This document shows, one piece after another, positions 8,009 through 17,308 of a DNA stretch of 64,000 nucleotides; position 1 is the first letter of the stretch, and each line of letters opens with the position of its first letter. A program made the translations under genes and the position numbers. The notes under the pieces were generated by a model that saw nothing but the letters and a program-made list of their open reading frames with translations, was not told the origin of the DNA and searched no databases. Origin of the DNA: Dechloromonas sp. Dech2017 (GTDB lineage Bacteria > Pseudomonadota > Gammaproteobacteria > Burkholderiales > Rhodocyclaceae); assembly GCA_009469585.1 (NCBI GenBank), contig SSXW01000015.1:1-64000 (forward strand). The letters run 5' to 3'.

Positions 8009-8512
8009 ATGAAAGTTTTCGGTATCGCCGGCTGGTCCGGCTCCGGCAAGACCACCCTGCTGGAAAAGCTCATCCCCCAGCTGACGGCGCGCGGCCTCAA
8101 GGTTTCGGTCATCAAGCACGCCCACCACGGCTTCGACATCGACCGCCCGGGCAAGGATTCCTACCGCCATCGCGAGGCCGGGGCGACCGAGGTGCTGCTC
8201 TCCTGCGGCGAGCGCTGGGCACTGATGCACGAGCGTCGCGAGGAAACCGAGCCGACGCTGGACCAACTGCTCGGCCACCTGTCGCCCTGCGACCTGGTGC
8301 TGATCGAGGGCTTCAAGCAGGAACCGGTGCCCAAGCTGGAAGTCTATCGCCCGGAAAACGGCAAGCCGCCGCTCTTCCCGGAACGTGGCGACATCGTTGC
8401 CGTCGCCACCAACGATGCGGTGACAACGACGCTGCCCATCCTGCCCATCGACGACGCCGCTGCCGTCGCCCAATTCCTGATCACGACCCTGAACCTGGAA
8501 ACCAGATGCTGA
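8009..8512 (+). CDS. mobB: Molybdopterin-guanine dinucleotide biosynthesis protein MobB
   Basis: 167 residues. The P-loop [10 protein letters not shown] (residues 8-17), [12 protein letters not shown] and the [16 protein letters not shown] block are typical of MobB. MobB is a GTP-binding accessory to MobA, which attaches GMP to molybdopterin. Length is normal. The last seven bases overlap the start of moeA, placing it in one operon with moeA and moaD. The window has no mobA, but a MocA-type cytidylyltransferase lies at 41040. The protein is cytoplasmic. Confidence 0.93.
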   Translation: MKVFGIAGWSGSGKTTLLEKLIPQLTARGLKVSVIKHAHHGFDIDRPGKDSYRHREAGATEVLLSCGERWALMHERREETEPTLDQLLGHLSPCDLVLIEGFKQEPVPKLEVYRPENGKPPLFPERGDIVAVATNDAVTTTLPILPIDDAAAVAQFLITTLNLETRC

Positions 8513-9711
8513 GTTACGAAGAAGCCATCGACAAACTGCTTGCGGCTGCCAAGCCGGTCGAGGAAATCCGCCACGTGCCACTCAACGCGGCTAGCGGCCG
8601 CGTGCTGGCCGCCGCTGTGCAATCGACCATCTCGGTGCCGCCCAGCGCGATGTCAGCGATGGATGGCTACGCCGTGCGCGCCGCCGACATCCCGGTCGTC
8701 GGCACCCGCCTGCCGGTCAGCCAGCGCATTCCGGCCGGCGCCGCGCCGACATCGCTGCAACCCGGCACCGCCGCCCGCATCTTCACCGGCGCGCCGATCC
8801 CCGAAGGTGCCGACACCGTGGTCATGCAGGAAGTCACCACCGCCAGCGAGGGCGGCGTCGTCTTCAACGAAGTGCCGGTCGCCGGTGCCTTCGTCCGCCC
8901 GCTCGGCGAGGATTTCCTGGCCGGTGCCGACATCCTGGCCGCCGGCGTCCGCCTGCGTCCACAGGACGTCGCCCTGGCCGCCGCCGCCGGCCTGCCGCAG
9001 TTGCCGGTGTACAGGCGCGTACGCGTCGGCGTCTTCTTCACCGGCGACGAGCTGGTCCAGCCCGGCGAGCCGCTACCGCCCGGCGGCATCTACAACTCCA
9101 ACCGCTACGCGTTGTGTGCGCTGCTCGAAGCGCTCGGCTGTGAAGTGCGCGACCTCGGATCCGTTCCCGATGATTTCGAGGCGACGCGCCATGCCCTGCG
9201 CCAGGCCGCCGCCGATAACGACCTGGTGGTGACCAGTGGCGGTGTTTCGGTCGGCGAGGAAGATCATGTCAAGCCGGCCGTCGAGGCCGAGGGCCAACTG
9301 CAGATGTGGAAGCTCGCCGCCAAGCCCGGCAAGCCGCTCGCCTTCGGGACGGTGCGCCGCCCCGGCGGCGACAGCTGGTTCATCGGCCTGCCCGGGCATC
9401 CGGTGTCGTCGATCGTCACCTTCATGATTTTCGTCCGTCCTTTCGTGCTGCGCCTGCAGGGCATCGCCGACGTCCTGCCCCGTGGCCTCCAGTTGCCGGC
9501 CGACTACGACTGGCCGAAACCCGACGCCCGCCGTGAATTCCTGCGCGCCCGCCTGAGCGACCGCGGCACCGTCGAACTGTTCGCCAACCAGGGGCCGGGC
9601 GTGCTCTCGTCGCTGACCTGGGGCAGCGGCCTGGTCGACAACCCCCCCAGGCAAGCCGTTCGCCGTGGCGATATGGTCCGCTTCATTCCCTTCTCGGAAC
9701 TACTGTCATGA
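8506..9711 (+). CDS. moeA: Molybdopterin molybdenumtransferase MoeA
   Basis: 401 residues from the ATG at 8506, which overlaps mobB by seven bases. MoeA inserts molybdate into adenylylated molybdopterin. Landmarks are [13 protein letters not shown] near residue 50, [28 protein letters not shown], the MogA/MoeA-like block [22 protein letters not shown] and LPGHPVSS. The C-terminal domain IV is complete. Length matches the family. It overlaps moaD by four bases (ATGA), so translation of the three cofactor genes is coupled. Confidence 0.96.
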   Translation: MLSYEEAIDKLLAAAKPVEEIRHVPLNAASGRVLAAAVQSTISVPPSAMSAMDGYAVRAADIPVVGTRLPVSQRIPAGAAPTSLQPGTAARIFTGAPIPEGADTVVMQEVTTASEGGVVFNEVPVAGAFVRPLGEDFLAGADILAAGVRLRPQDVALAAAAGLPQLPVYRRVRVGVFFTGDELVQPGEPLPPGGIYNSNRYALCALLEALGCEVRDLGSVPDDFEATRHALRQAAADNDLVVTSGGVSVGEEDHVKPAVEAEGQLQMWKLAAKPGKPLAFGTVRRPGGDSWFIGLPGHPVSSIVTFMIFVRPFVLRLQGIADVLPRGLQLPADYDWPKPDARREFLRARLSDRGTVELFANQGPGVLSSLTWGSGLVDNPPRQAVRRGDMVRFIPFSELLS

Positions 9712-9956
9712 GCGTTCGCGTCTTGTATTTCGCCAGCCTCAAGGAAGCCATCGGCAGCGGCGCCGAACAACTCGAATTGCCGGCCGGCATCGCCACCGTC
9801 GGCCAACTGCGCGACTGGCTGGTTGCTGAGGGCAGGGGCGTCTTGGCCACCGCCAAGAACCTCCGTTGCGCGGTCAACCAGGATATGGCCGGCCTCGATG
9901 CCCCGATCACCGATGGCGACGAGATCGCCTTCTTCCCGCCGGTCACCGGCGGCTGA
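9708..9956 (+). CDS. moaD: Molybdopterin synthase sulfur carrier subunit MoaD
   Basis: 82 residues, a ubiquitin-like beta-grasp protein ending in the required double glycine (PPVTGG). The terminal Gly is thiocarboxylated and donates sulfur in the MoaD-MoaE synthase that makes molybdopterin. MVRVLYFASLKEAIG-type opening and DGDEIAFFPPVTGG are diagnostic. moaE is not next to it. The start overlaps the moeA stop by four bases. Confidence 0.94.
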   Translation: MSVRVLYFASLKEAIGSGAEQLELPAGIATVGQLRDWLVAEGRGVLATAKNLRCAVNQDMAGLDAPITDGDEIAFFPPVTGG

Positions 9957-9973
9957 TCCCGGAAAGCGCGACG

Positions 9974-10879
9974 ATGTCCATCCAATGGTTCCCGGGCCAC
10001 ATGACCTCGGCCCGCAAGAAGGCCGGCGAGACGCTGGCCGTGGCCGACGTCGTGGTCGAGGTGCTCGACGCCCGCCTGCCGCAGGCCTCCAGCAACCCGA
10101 TGATCCACGAGCTGCGCGTCTTCCGCCAGCGCCCCTGCCTCAAACTCCTCAACAAGGCCGACCTCGCCGATCCCGAGGCGACCAAGGCCTGGCTGGCCTA
10201 TTTCGACGCCCAGCCCGGCGTCAAGGCGGTCGCCATCTCGTGCAAGAAGGCCGGCGACGTGGCCAAAATCGCCGGCCTGGCCCAGAAGCTAGCACCGCAC
10301 CGCAACGACGCCGTCAAGCCGCTGCGCCTGATGATCATGGGCATCCCCAACGTCGGCAAATCGACGCTGATGAACGCCCTGGTCAAGAAGAAGGTGGCGG
10401 CCGTCGGCGACCAACCGGCGGTGACCAAGAGCCAGCAGCGCATCGACATCAGCAACCGCCTCACCCTCTACGACACCCCGGGCATGCTGTGGCCGAAGAT
10501 CGCTCACCCGGTCGACGGCCTGATGCTGGCCGCCAGCCATGCCGTCGGCGTCAACGCCTACATCGACGAAGAGGTCGCCACCTGGCTGGCCGGCTTCCTG
10601 CTCGACCACTACCCGGCGCTGGTCAAGGGCCGCTACGGGCTGGCCACTGAAAGCATCGATGCGGTCGCGGTCATCGAAGGCATTGCCAAGAAGCGCGGCT
10701 GCCTGATCAAGGGCAGGGGCGGCGAACTCGACCTCGAAAAGGCCGCTGCCATCCTGCTCGTCGACTACCGCACCGGCGCCCTCGGCCGCATCAGCCTGGA
10801 AACCCCGGCCCTGCGCGAGACCCGCCTGGCCGAACCGCTGCCGGCGGAAACCGCTGCGGTCGACCCGGAAAATGACTGA
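9974..10879 (+). CDS. RbgA/YlqF-type ribosome biogenesis GTPase
   Basis: 301 residues from the ATG at 9974, with GGAAAG 8 bases upstream. It is a circularly permuted GTPase: G4 NKAD (residues 60-63) precedes G1 GIPNVGKST (123-131) and G3 DTPG, the order that defines the YlqF/YawG family. The opening IQWFPGHM is typical of RbgA, which acts in 50S subunit assembly. The C-terminal domain is ordinary until the last eight residues (AAVDPEND), which are encoded by a divergent copy of the dispersed repeat; the native tail may have been replaced. The gene lies 17 bases after moaD and 101 bases before tRNA-Asn. Confidence 0.9.
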   Translation: MSIQWFPGHMTSARKKAGETLAVADVVVEVLDARLPQASSNPMIHELRVFRQRPCLKLLNKADLADPEATKAWLAYFDAQPGVKAVAISCKKAGDVAKIAGLAQKLAPHRNDAVKPLRLMIMGIPNVGKSTLMNALVKKKVAAVGDQPAVTKSQQRIDISNRLTLYDTPGMLWPKIAHPVDGLMLAASHAVGVNAYIDEEVATWLAGFLLDHYPALVKGRYGLATESIDAVAVIEGIAKKRGCLIKGRGGELDLEKAAAILLVDYRTGALGRISLETPALRETRLAEPLPAETAAVDPEND

Positions 10880-10890
10880 AATTCGAAAAG
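10853..10890 (+). repeat. Dispersed repeat, divergent copy at the 3' end of the RbgA-like gene
   Basis: GCTGCGGTCGACCCGGAAAA then TGACTGAAATTCGAAAAG. The head is intact while the A/T-rich tail has drifted. The gene's last codons and its stop lie within the copy. Confidence 0.55.
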
Positions 10891-10938
10891 ACCGGCAATT
10901 CGAAAGCCTGGCCCCTAGGCGTTCCGCACAGTCTTGTA

Positions 10939-10944
10939 TATAAT
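10939..10944 (+). promoter_or_regulatory. -10 box of the tRNA-Asn promoter
   Basis: A perfect TATAAT is followed by a GC-rich discriminator (TCGCGCCC), as expected for a stable-RNA promoter. The -35 element is not clear at standard spacing. Confidence 0.55.
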
Positions 10945-10980
10945 TCGCGCCCTGTCGCCGGCCACCGCCGGCAACGCGAT

Positions 10981-11056
10981 TCCTCGATAGCTCAGTCGGT
11001 AGAGCGCCGGACTGTTAATCCGTAGGTCCCTGGTTCGAGCCCAGGTCGGGGAGCCA
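10981..11056 (+). tRNA. tRNA-Asn (GUU)
   Basis: 76 nt. The acceptor stem TCCTCGA pairs with TCGGGGA (one T-G pair), with discriminator G and encoded CCA. The D-loop is AGCTCAGTCGGTAGAGC, the anticodon loop CTGTTAATC carries GTT, and the T-arm is intact with GGTTCGAGCC. Confidence 0.97.
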
Positions 11057-11069
11057 AAGAAACAAGCGT

Positions 11070-11099
11070 TTAGCCCAGCCAAATTGGTTGGGCTTTTTG
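11070..11099 (+). terminator. Rho-independent terminator after tRNA-Asn
   Basis: An almost perfect palindrome, AGCCCAGCCAAATTGGTTGGGCT, is followed by TTTTTGC. It lies 14 bases past the tRNA. Confidence 0.85.
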
Positions 11100-11266
11100 C
11101 TTTCTAGGCCACCGTAGCTGAATCGTAGCCAGGTAGGGCCGAATTGAGCCGGGAGGCTGCTTCGCCCCTTTGAACTTGATATGAAAATACCAACGGTATA
11201 CTCTGGTGCCCTTTTTGCATCCGGGTATTGGCTCCCTGCCGTGCTCGGACAGGGATTCCAAACGCC

Positions 11267-11764
11267 ATGATCAAAACCTGCCTGATCTTGTTGGCTTGCA
11301 GTTTGCCCGTGATGGCTAACGCCGATGTTTACCGATGCAAATCGGCAAACGGACAGGCGCTTATTTCCACTTCGCCGTGCGTAGACAGTCAGCCGCCAAC
11401 CCGAGTGATCCGTGACAACTCGCCAAATGACGCAGCTTTGGCGCAAGCTCAGGCGGATCTCGAACGGCAGAAGCAATGGTTACGCTCCCGCGAAACCGAG
11501 CAGCGGCACTATGTCGTTGCGCCTCCGGCAAGGCGTGTTTCCGGCGATGCCTACGATCCGGAAGGACGGGATCGAATACATGCCTGTCTGATGCAAGTGA
11601 CGGCGACCTTCGGTTTGTCTCCATCCCAGGAGGCATCGCGAAAAGTGGGTTGTTATCGAGGCACCGTCGGGCTGGCGGATGAATGTGAAGGGCGCGTTGC
11701 CGCAACCTCGCGCTTGAGTACGCAAGACGAAACCTACTACAAGGCCCGCTGCAGGGCTCTTTGA
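11267..11764 (+). CDS. DUF4124-like exported protein
   Basis: 165 residues from the ATG at 11267, chosen because it opens a clean signal peptide (MIKTCLILLACSLPVMANA). Directly after cleavage comes DVYRCKSANGQALISTSPC, the hallmark of DUF4124 proteins: a short N-terminal domain with two cysteines. The middle is charged and helical, and the C-terminal half has four further cysteines (HACLMQ, VGCYRG, DECEGR, ARCRAL) that could form disulfides in the periplasm. Function is unknown. It stands alone between the tRNA terminator and the arginase fusion gene. Confidence 0.75.
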   Translation: MIKTCLILLACSLPVMANADVYRCKSANGQALISTSPCVDSQPPTRVIRDNSPNDAALAQAQADLERQKQWLRSRETEQRHYVVAPPARRVSGDAYDPEGRDRIHACLMQVTATFGLSPSQEASRKVGCYRGTVGLADECEGRVAATSRLSTQDETYYKARCRAL

Positions 11765-11871
11765 GTCCGCCGTCTCTGGCTGATAACCGGCGCGAGTAAC
11801 CGGCCTTCCTGGCCAGAACTCCGCGGCCCGATCCGCATCCAACGCTTAACCGTCGTTGGAAAGGAGCCGTC

Positions 11872-13968
11872 ATGCGCCATTCCCTGGTCAGACTGAATCC
11901 GAGCGTCTGCTGCATCGGCGTGGCGTCCTCGCTGGGGGCGCCGGAGAGGGGCAGTGAAGCTGGCCCGGATGTCCTGCTCGATCACGCCACCATCGCCGCC
12001 TTGCGCCATGCCGGGCTGGAATGCCGGTCCGAGGCGCTGCTTCATCCACGTTTCGCCGCGCTCGATCCGCTTGCCGAACTGCTCGGGCGGCTTGCCGCCC
12101 GCACCAGGGCGGCCATCGAGGCTGGCCAGCGGCCGCTGGTCATCGGCGGAGACCACGCCATCGCCGCTGGTACCTGGAAGGGAATTGCCAGTGCCTTGGG
12201 CGCCATGCCCGGCCTGATCTGGATCGATGCCCATCTCGACGCCCACGTGCCGGCTACCTCGCCTACGGGCAACCGGCATGGCATGCCGCTCGCCGCGCTG
12301 TTGGGCGAGCCGGTTCCCGGGATGAGCGATATTCCCGGGCCGCGTCTCGACCCCCGCCGGCTGGTCGTCGTCGGCCTGCGTAGCTGCGAGCCGGCGGAGC
12401 GGCAATTGCTCGACCTCTTGGGCGTGCATGTCATCGACGCCGAGGCCGTTGCCAGCCGGGGGATTCGTTGGGCACTGGCCGAGGCGCGGGCCTTGATCGG
12501 TTCCGGCCCCTGGGGCCTGAGCCTGGATGTCGACGCCATCGACCCCGAGTTCGCCCCAGGCGTGAACACGCCGGTCGCCGGCGGGCTGGTGCCCGATGAA
12601 CTGGGCCTGGCGCTGCGCGGACTGCTCCGCCAGCGTGATTGCGTCGGGATCGAGATCGCCGAGTACAACCCGGCGCGCGACCCGGATGGCCGCACGTCCC
12701 GCCTGATTCACCACCTGATCGACGCCCTGGCGGCGCCCGACGGCCGGACGCTGCAGCGCTGGGAGAATGGCTTCGGGGCCCGCAACTACGATCCGCTGCC
12801 GGTCGTTCTCAGCGAAGGGCAGGGCTGCTGGGTCAGCGATACCGCGGGGCGGCGCTATCTCGACCTGATGTCGGCCTATTCGGCCAACAGCTTCGGCCAT
12901 GCCCATCCCCGGCTGGTTGCCGCGCTGACCGCCCAGGCCAGTCGCCTGGCGCTGACCTCGCGGGCTTATTCCAACGACCGCCTGCCGCTGTTGTTGCGCC
13001 GGCTGTCGCTGCTCTCCGGCTACGAGCGGGTGTTGCCGGTCAACACCGGCCTGGAAGCGGTCGAGACTGCTCTCAAGGCGGCCCGCAAGTGGGCCTACCA
13101 GGTCAAGGGCGTGCCGGCCAGCAAGGCCGAGATCATTGCCTGCGACGGGAATTTTCACGGCCGCTCGATCGCCATCGTCGGCCTGTCCAGCGAGGCCCAG
13201 TACCGCGACGGCTTCGGGCCTTTCCCGGGCGGGCTGAAGACGGTGCCTTTCGGCGATGTCGGGGCGCTGGCCGCGGCCATCGGCCCCCACACGGCGGCTT
13301 TCCTGGTCGAGCCGATCCAGGGCGAGGGCGGGGTGATCGTGCCGCCGCCCGGCTACCTGAGCGCCTGTGCCGCGCTGTGCCGCAAGCACGATGTGCTGCT
13401 GCTCGTCGACGAGGTGCAGACCGGGCTGGGGCGCACCGGCAAGCTGTTCGCCTATCAGCACGAACCGGTGCGGCCGCACGGCGTCATTCTCGGCAAGGCG
13501 CTGGGCGGCGGCCTGCTGCCGGTCTCGGCATTCCTGGCCGACGATGCGCTGATGCGCGTGTTTACGCCCGGCGACCATGGCTCGACCTTTGGCGGCAATC
13601 CGTTGGCCGCCGCCGTCGCGTTGGCCGCCCTCGACTTGCTGGAAGACGAAGGCCTGGTCGAACACGCGGCCCGCCTCGGCGAACACCTGATGGCCCGCCT
13701 CAACGAACTGGCCGCCCAAGCGCCGGTCATCCGCGCCGTGCGCGGCCGCGGCCTGTTCGCCGGCATCGAACTGGAGCCGACCCTGGCCGATGCCCGGGAA
13801 CTGGCCGAGCGTCTGCTGCACCACGGCATCCTGACCAAGGATACGCACGCCACGGTGCTCCGCCTGGCGCCGCCGCTGATCATCGAGCGGCCGACGCTGG
13901 ACTGGGCGCTCGACGAAATTGCCGCCGTTCTGCGAAACATTTCACACTCGCCGCGCATGATTGCCTGA
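11872..13968 (+). CDS. Arginase-ornithine aminotransferase fusion protein
   Basis: 698 residues in one uninterrupted frame. Residues 1 to about 290 are an arginase/ureohydrolase: the Mn ligands appear in IGGDHA (H95), IDAHLDAH (D119, H121, D123) and SLDVDAIDP (D219, D221). Residues from about 300 to 698 are a class III PLP aminotransferase closest to ornithine delta-aminotransferase: SAYSANSFGHAHP, VEPIQGEGGV, VDEVQTGLGRTG, the PLP lysine in ILGKALGGGLLPVSA (K542) and GSTFGGNP. Together they would convert arginine to urea plus ornithine and then ornithine to glutamate-semialdehyde without releasing ornithine. A ribosome site GGAAAGGAG precedes the ATG. It is followed, 97 bases on, by prkA in the same direction. 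Fusion by sequencing error is unlikely because the junction is open, conserved in frame and linker-like. Confidence 0.93.
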   Translation: MRHSLVRLNPSVCCIGVASSLGAPERGSEAGPDVLLDHATIAALRHAGLECRSEALLHPRFAALDPLAELLGRLAARTRAAIEAGQRPLVIGGDHAIAAGTWKGIASALGAMPGLIWIDAHLDAHVPATSPTGNRHGMPLAALLGEPVPGMSDIPGPRLDPRRLVVVGLRSCEPAERQLLDLLGVHVIDAEAVASRGIRWALAEARALIGSGPWGLSLDVDAIDPEFAPGVNTPVAGGLVPDELGLALRGLLRQRDCVGIEIAEYNPARDPDGRTSRLIHHLIDALAAPDGRTLQRWENGFGARNYDPLPVVLSEGQGCWVSDTAGRRYLDLMSAYSANSFGHAHPRLVAALTAQASRLALTSRAYSNDRLPLLLRRLSLLSGYERVLPVNTGLEAVETALKAARKWAYQVKGVPASKAEIIACDGNFHGRSIAIVGLSSEAQYRDGFGPFPGGLKTVPFGDVGALAAAIGPHTAAFLVEPIQGEGGVIVPPPGYLSACAALCRKHDVLLLVDEVQTGLGRTGKLFAYQHEPVRPHGVILGKALGGGLLPVSAFLADDALMRVFTPGDHGSTFGGNPLAAAVALAALDLLEDEGLVEHAARLGEHLMARLNELAAQAPVIRAVRGRGLFAGIELEPTLADARELAERLLHHGILTKDTHATVLRLAPPLIIERPTLDWALDEIAAVLRNISHSPRMIA

Positions 13969-14065
13969 ACGAAGTTCGGCAAGCCCCCCTCAAACGGCCA
14001 AAGGGGAACCGGATTGCGTATGCCCGGCCGATCAGCATCGGTCATTTGACTGGAAGGAGGATGCC

Positions 14066-15988
14066 ATGTCGATTTTCGCCCGCTATCAGGGACGTTACGA
14101 GGCGCTGCAGGAAGAGGAGATGTCGCTCCAGGAATACCTGGAGTTGTGCCGCAACGACCCTTCGGCCTATGCCAGCGTTGCCGAGCGCATGCTGCTCGCC
14201 ATCGGCGAGCCGGAATTGCTCGATACCCGCAGCGATCCCCGGCTGTCGCGCATCTTCGCCAACAAGATGCTGAAGATCTATCCCGCCTTCCGCGAGTTCT
14301 ACGGCATGGAGGAGGTCATCGAGAACATCGTCGCCTACTTCCGCCACGCGGCGCAGGGCTTGGAAGAGAAGAAACAGATCCTCTACCTGCTCGGCCCGGT
14401 GGGCGGCGGCAAGTCGTCGCTGGCCGAACGGCTCAAGCTGCTCATCGAGAAGGTGCCGTTCTACGCCATCAAGGGCTCGCCGGTGCACGAGTCGCCCCTC
14501 GGCCTGTTCAACGTGCATGAGGACGGCGCCATCCTGGAAGAGGATTACGGCATCCCGCGCCACTATCTCGGCACCATCATGAGTCCGTGGGCGGTCAAGC
14601 GGCTGCATGAATACGGTGGCGACATCTCGAAATTCCGCGTCGTCAAGCTGCGCCCGTCGGTGCTCTCGCAGATCGCCGTGTCGAAGACCGAGCCGGGCGA
14701 CGAGAACAACCAGGATATCTCGTCGCTGGTCGGCAAGATCGACATCCGCAAGCTGGAAACCTACTCGCAGAACGATCCCGATGCTTATTCCTACTCCGGC
14801 GGCCTGTGCCTGGCCAATCGCGGCATTCTCGAATTCGTCGAGATGTTCAAGGCGCCGATCAAGGTGCTGCACCCGCTGCTGACCGCGACCCAGGAGCAGA
14901 ACTACAAGGGCACCGAGGGTTTCGGGGCGATCCCCTTCGACGGCCTGATCATGGCTCACTCCAACGAGGCCGAGTGGCAGACCTTCAAGAACAACCGCAA
15001 CAACGAGGCCTTCCTCGACCGCATCTACATCGTCAAGGTGCCGTACTGCCTGCGCGTCACCGAAGAGATGCACATCTACGAGAAACTGCTGATCAATTCC
15101 TCGCTGGCCCAGGCGGCCTGCGCTCCCGACACCCTGTGCATGATGGCCCAGTTCGCCGTGCTGTCGCGCCTCAAGGAGCCGGAGAACTCGAGCATCTACA
15201 GCAAGATGCGCATCTACGACGGCGAGAATCTCAAGGATACCGATCCCAAGGCCAAGAGCTACCAGGAATACCGCGATTTCGCCGGGGTGGACGAGGGCAT
15301 GACGGGGCTATCGACCCGCTTCGCCTTCAAGATCCTCTCCAAGGTCTTCAACTTCGACCACCGCGAGGTGGCGGCCAATCCGGTGCACCTGATGTACGTG
15401 CTCGAACAACAGATCGAGCAGGAACAATTCACGCCCGAGGTCGAGGAGCGCTACCTGCGCTACCTGAAGGAATTCCTCAGCCCGCGCTACGCCGAATTCA
15501 TCGGCAAGGAAATCCAGACGGCCTACCTGGAAAGCTACTCGGAATACGGCCAGAACATCTTCGACCGCTACGTCACCTACGCCGATTTCTGGATACAGGA
15601 CCAGGAGTTCCGTGATCCGAACACCGGCGAAATGCTCGATCGTAGCGCCCTCAACGACGAACTCGAAAAGATCGAGAAACCAGCCGGTATCAGCAACCCC
15701 AAGGATTTCCGCAACGAGGTGGTCAACTTCGTGCTGCGCGCCCGGGCCAAGCACGACGGCAAGAACCCGGCGTGGACCTCCTACGAGAAGCTGCGGGCGG
15801 TCATCGAGAAGAAGATGTTCTCCAACACCGAGGAACTGCTGCCGGTCATTTCCTTCAGCACCAAGGCCAGCGCCGACGAGCAGAAGAAGCACCAGGAATT
15901 CGTCGACCGCATGATCACCAAGGGCTATACCGAGAAGCAGGTGCGCCTGCTCTGCGACTGGTACCTGCGCGTTCGCAAGTCGTCCTGA
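14066..15988 (+). CDS. prkA: PrkA/YeaG-family serine protein kinase
   Basis: 640 residues from the ATG at 14066, five bases after the strong ribosome site GGAAGGAGG. The N-terminal AAA-like ATPase domain has Walker A GPVGGGKSS near residue 110, and the C-terminal part (RYVTYADFWIQDQEFRDPNTGE onward) is the PrkA C-terminal domain. YeaG in E. coli is a protein kinase induced in stationary phase, nitrogen starvation and acid stress. Length matches the family exactly. It is the first gene of the conserved prkA-yeaH-spoVR group; 48 bases separate it from the next gene. Confidence 0.95.
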   Translation: MSIFARYQGRYEALQEEEMSLQEYLELCRNDPSAYASVAERMLLAIGEPELLDTRSDPRLSRIFANKMLKIYPAFREFYGMEEVIENIVAYFRHAAQGLEEKKQILYLLGPVGGGKSSLAERLKLLIEKVPFYAIKGSPVHESPLGLFNVHEDGAILEEDYGIPRHYLGTIMSPWAVKRLHEYGGDISKFRVVKLRPSVLSQIAVSKTEPGDENNQDISSLVGKIDIRKLETYSQNDPDAYSYSGGLCLANRGILEFVEMFKAPIKVLHPLLTATQEQNYKGTEGFGAIPFDGLIMAHSNEAEWQTFKNNRNNEAFLDRIYIVKVPYCLRVTEEMHIYEKLLINSSLAQAACAPDTLCMMAQFAVLSRLKEPENSSIYSKMRIYDGENLKDTDPKAKSYQEYRDFAGVDEGMTGLSTRFAFKILSKVFNFDHREVAANPVHLMYVLEQQIEQEQFTPEVEERYLRYLKEFLSPRYAEFIGKEIQTAYLESYSEYGQNIFDRYVTYADFWIQDQEFRDPNTGEMLDRSALNDELEKIEKPAGISNPKDFRNEVVNFVLRARAKHDGKNPAWTSYEKLRAVIEKKMFSNTEELLPVISFSTKASADEQKKHQEFVDRMITKGYTEKQVRLLCDWYLRVRKSS

Positions 15989-16036
15989 CATGAGGTGGCC
16001 GCCCCCGGCGGGGCGGCCCTGACGGGAGGAAATGGC

Positions 16037-17308
16037 ATGACGGTCCGGATCATCGACCGAAGACTGGACAGCCGGAACAAGAGCTCCATCAACCGGAGCC
16101 GCTTCATTCATCGCTTCAAAGGGCAGATCCGCAAGGCGGTGGCCGACGCCATCGCCCATCGGGGCATCCGCGACCTGCAGAACGGCGAGAAGATCGGCAT
16201 CCCGGGCAAGGACATCTCCGAGCCGCAATTCCGCATCGGCCGGGGCGGCGTGCGCGATGTCGTGCATCCCGGCAACGACCGCTTCCATCGCGGCGACGAG
16301 GTCGAGCGTCCGCTCGGCGGCGGGGCCGGCCAGGGCAAGGGCAAGGCCAGCCCGGACGGCGAGGGCATGGACGAATTCGTGTTCACGCTGACCCGCGACG
16401 AGTTCCTCGACATCTTCTTCGACGAACTGGCCTTGCCCAACCTGGTCAAGCGCCAACTGGCCCGCATCGACGACTACAAGCGGGTCAGGGCCGGCTACAC
16501 GCAGAGCGGCGTGCCGACCAACATCAACCTGGTGCGCACCATGCGCGGCGCGGCCGGCCGGCGGATCGCCGTAGGCGGGCCGTACGCCGCCCGCCTGCGC
16601 GAACTGCAGGCGGAACTCGACGAGGCGCTCAAGGAAACGCCGGGCGACCCCCAGGAAATCGAGCGCCTGCAGCGCGAGATCGCTTGCCTGCGGGCCAGGC
16701 AGGAGGCGATTCCCTTCGTCGATCCCTTCGACCTGCGCTACAGCAACCGCATCCGCATCCCGCAGCCGTCTACCCAGGCCGTGATGTTCTGCCTGATGGA
16801 CGTCTCGGGGTCGATGGACGAGGCCAAGAAGCAGATGGCCAAGCGCTTCTTCATGCTGCTCTACCTTTTCCTCAACCGCAATTACGAGCACATCGAGGTG
16901 GTTTTCATCCGCCACCACACGCTGGCCGAGGAGGTCGACGAGGACACTTTCTTCCACGCCCGCGAGACGGGCGGCACCATCGTGTCGACGGCGCTGCAGC
17001 TGATGCGCGACATCATTGCCGAGCGTTATGCGACCAGCGCCTGGAACATCTACGGCGCCCAGGCCTCGGACGGCGACAACTGGAACGACGATTCGCCGCT
17101 GTGCCGCGAACTGCTGGCCGATGCCATCCTGCCCAAGGTGCAGTATTTCGCCTACATCGAGATCAGCGACAGCGAGCCGCAGAATTTGTGGCGGGAATAC
17201 GAGGAACTGGCCGCCAGCCATGCTGGCCATTTCGCCATGCAGCGCATCGCCGCGGCCAGCGACATCTACCCGGTGTTCCGCGAACTGTTCCGGAGGCGCC
17301 TGGCATGA
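16037..17308 (+). CDS. yeaH: YeaH/YhbH family protein (DUF444)
   Basis: 423 residues from the ATG at 16037, with GGGAGGAAA just upstream. The N-terminal IIDRRLDSRNKSSINRSRF and the Gly-rich RGDEVERPLGGGAGQGKGK stretch are typical of DUF444. The C-terminal half carries a vWA-like fold with a MIDAS motif, MDVSGSMDEAK (D255, S257, S259). YeaH always accompanies PrkA and SpoVR; its molecular role is undefined. Its stop overlaps the spoVR start by four bases (ATGA). Confidence 0.93.
   Translation: MTVRIIDRRLDSRNKSSINRSRFIHRFKGQIRKAVADAIAHRGIRDLQNGEKIGIPGKDISEPQFRIGRGGVRDVVHPGNDRFHRGDEVERPLGGGAGQGKGKASPDGEGMDEFVFTLTRDEFLDIFFDELALPNLVKRQLARIDDYKRVRAGYTQSGVPTNINLVRTMRGAAGRRIAVGGPYAARLRELQAELDEALKETPGDPQEIERLQREIACLRARQEAIPFVDPFDLRYSNRIRIPQPSTQAVMFCLMDVSGSMDEAKKQMAKRFFMLLYLFLNRNYEHIEVVFIRHHTLAEEVDEDTFFHARETGGTIVSTALQLMRDIIAERYATSAWNIYGAQASDGDNWNDDSPLCRELLADAILPKVQYFAYIEISDSEPQNLWREYEELAASHAGHFAMQRIAAASDIYPVFRELFRRRLA

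Noticed and set aside
11070-11261. Short minus-strand frame next to tRNA-Asn, with a basic Trp/Tyr-rich stretch reminiscent of an integrase N-terminus
   Set aside because: It contains the tRNA terminator, has no ribosome site and no recognisable integrase motif; an attachment-site relic cannot be supported.
11737-13848. Very long open frame antisense to the arginase fusion
   Set aside because: Antisense frames stay open in GC-rich DNA when the real gene has strong third-position bias; the product shows no domain and is rich in Gln, Arg and Gly.
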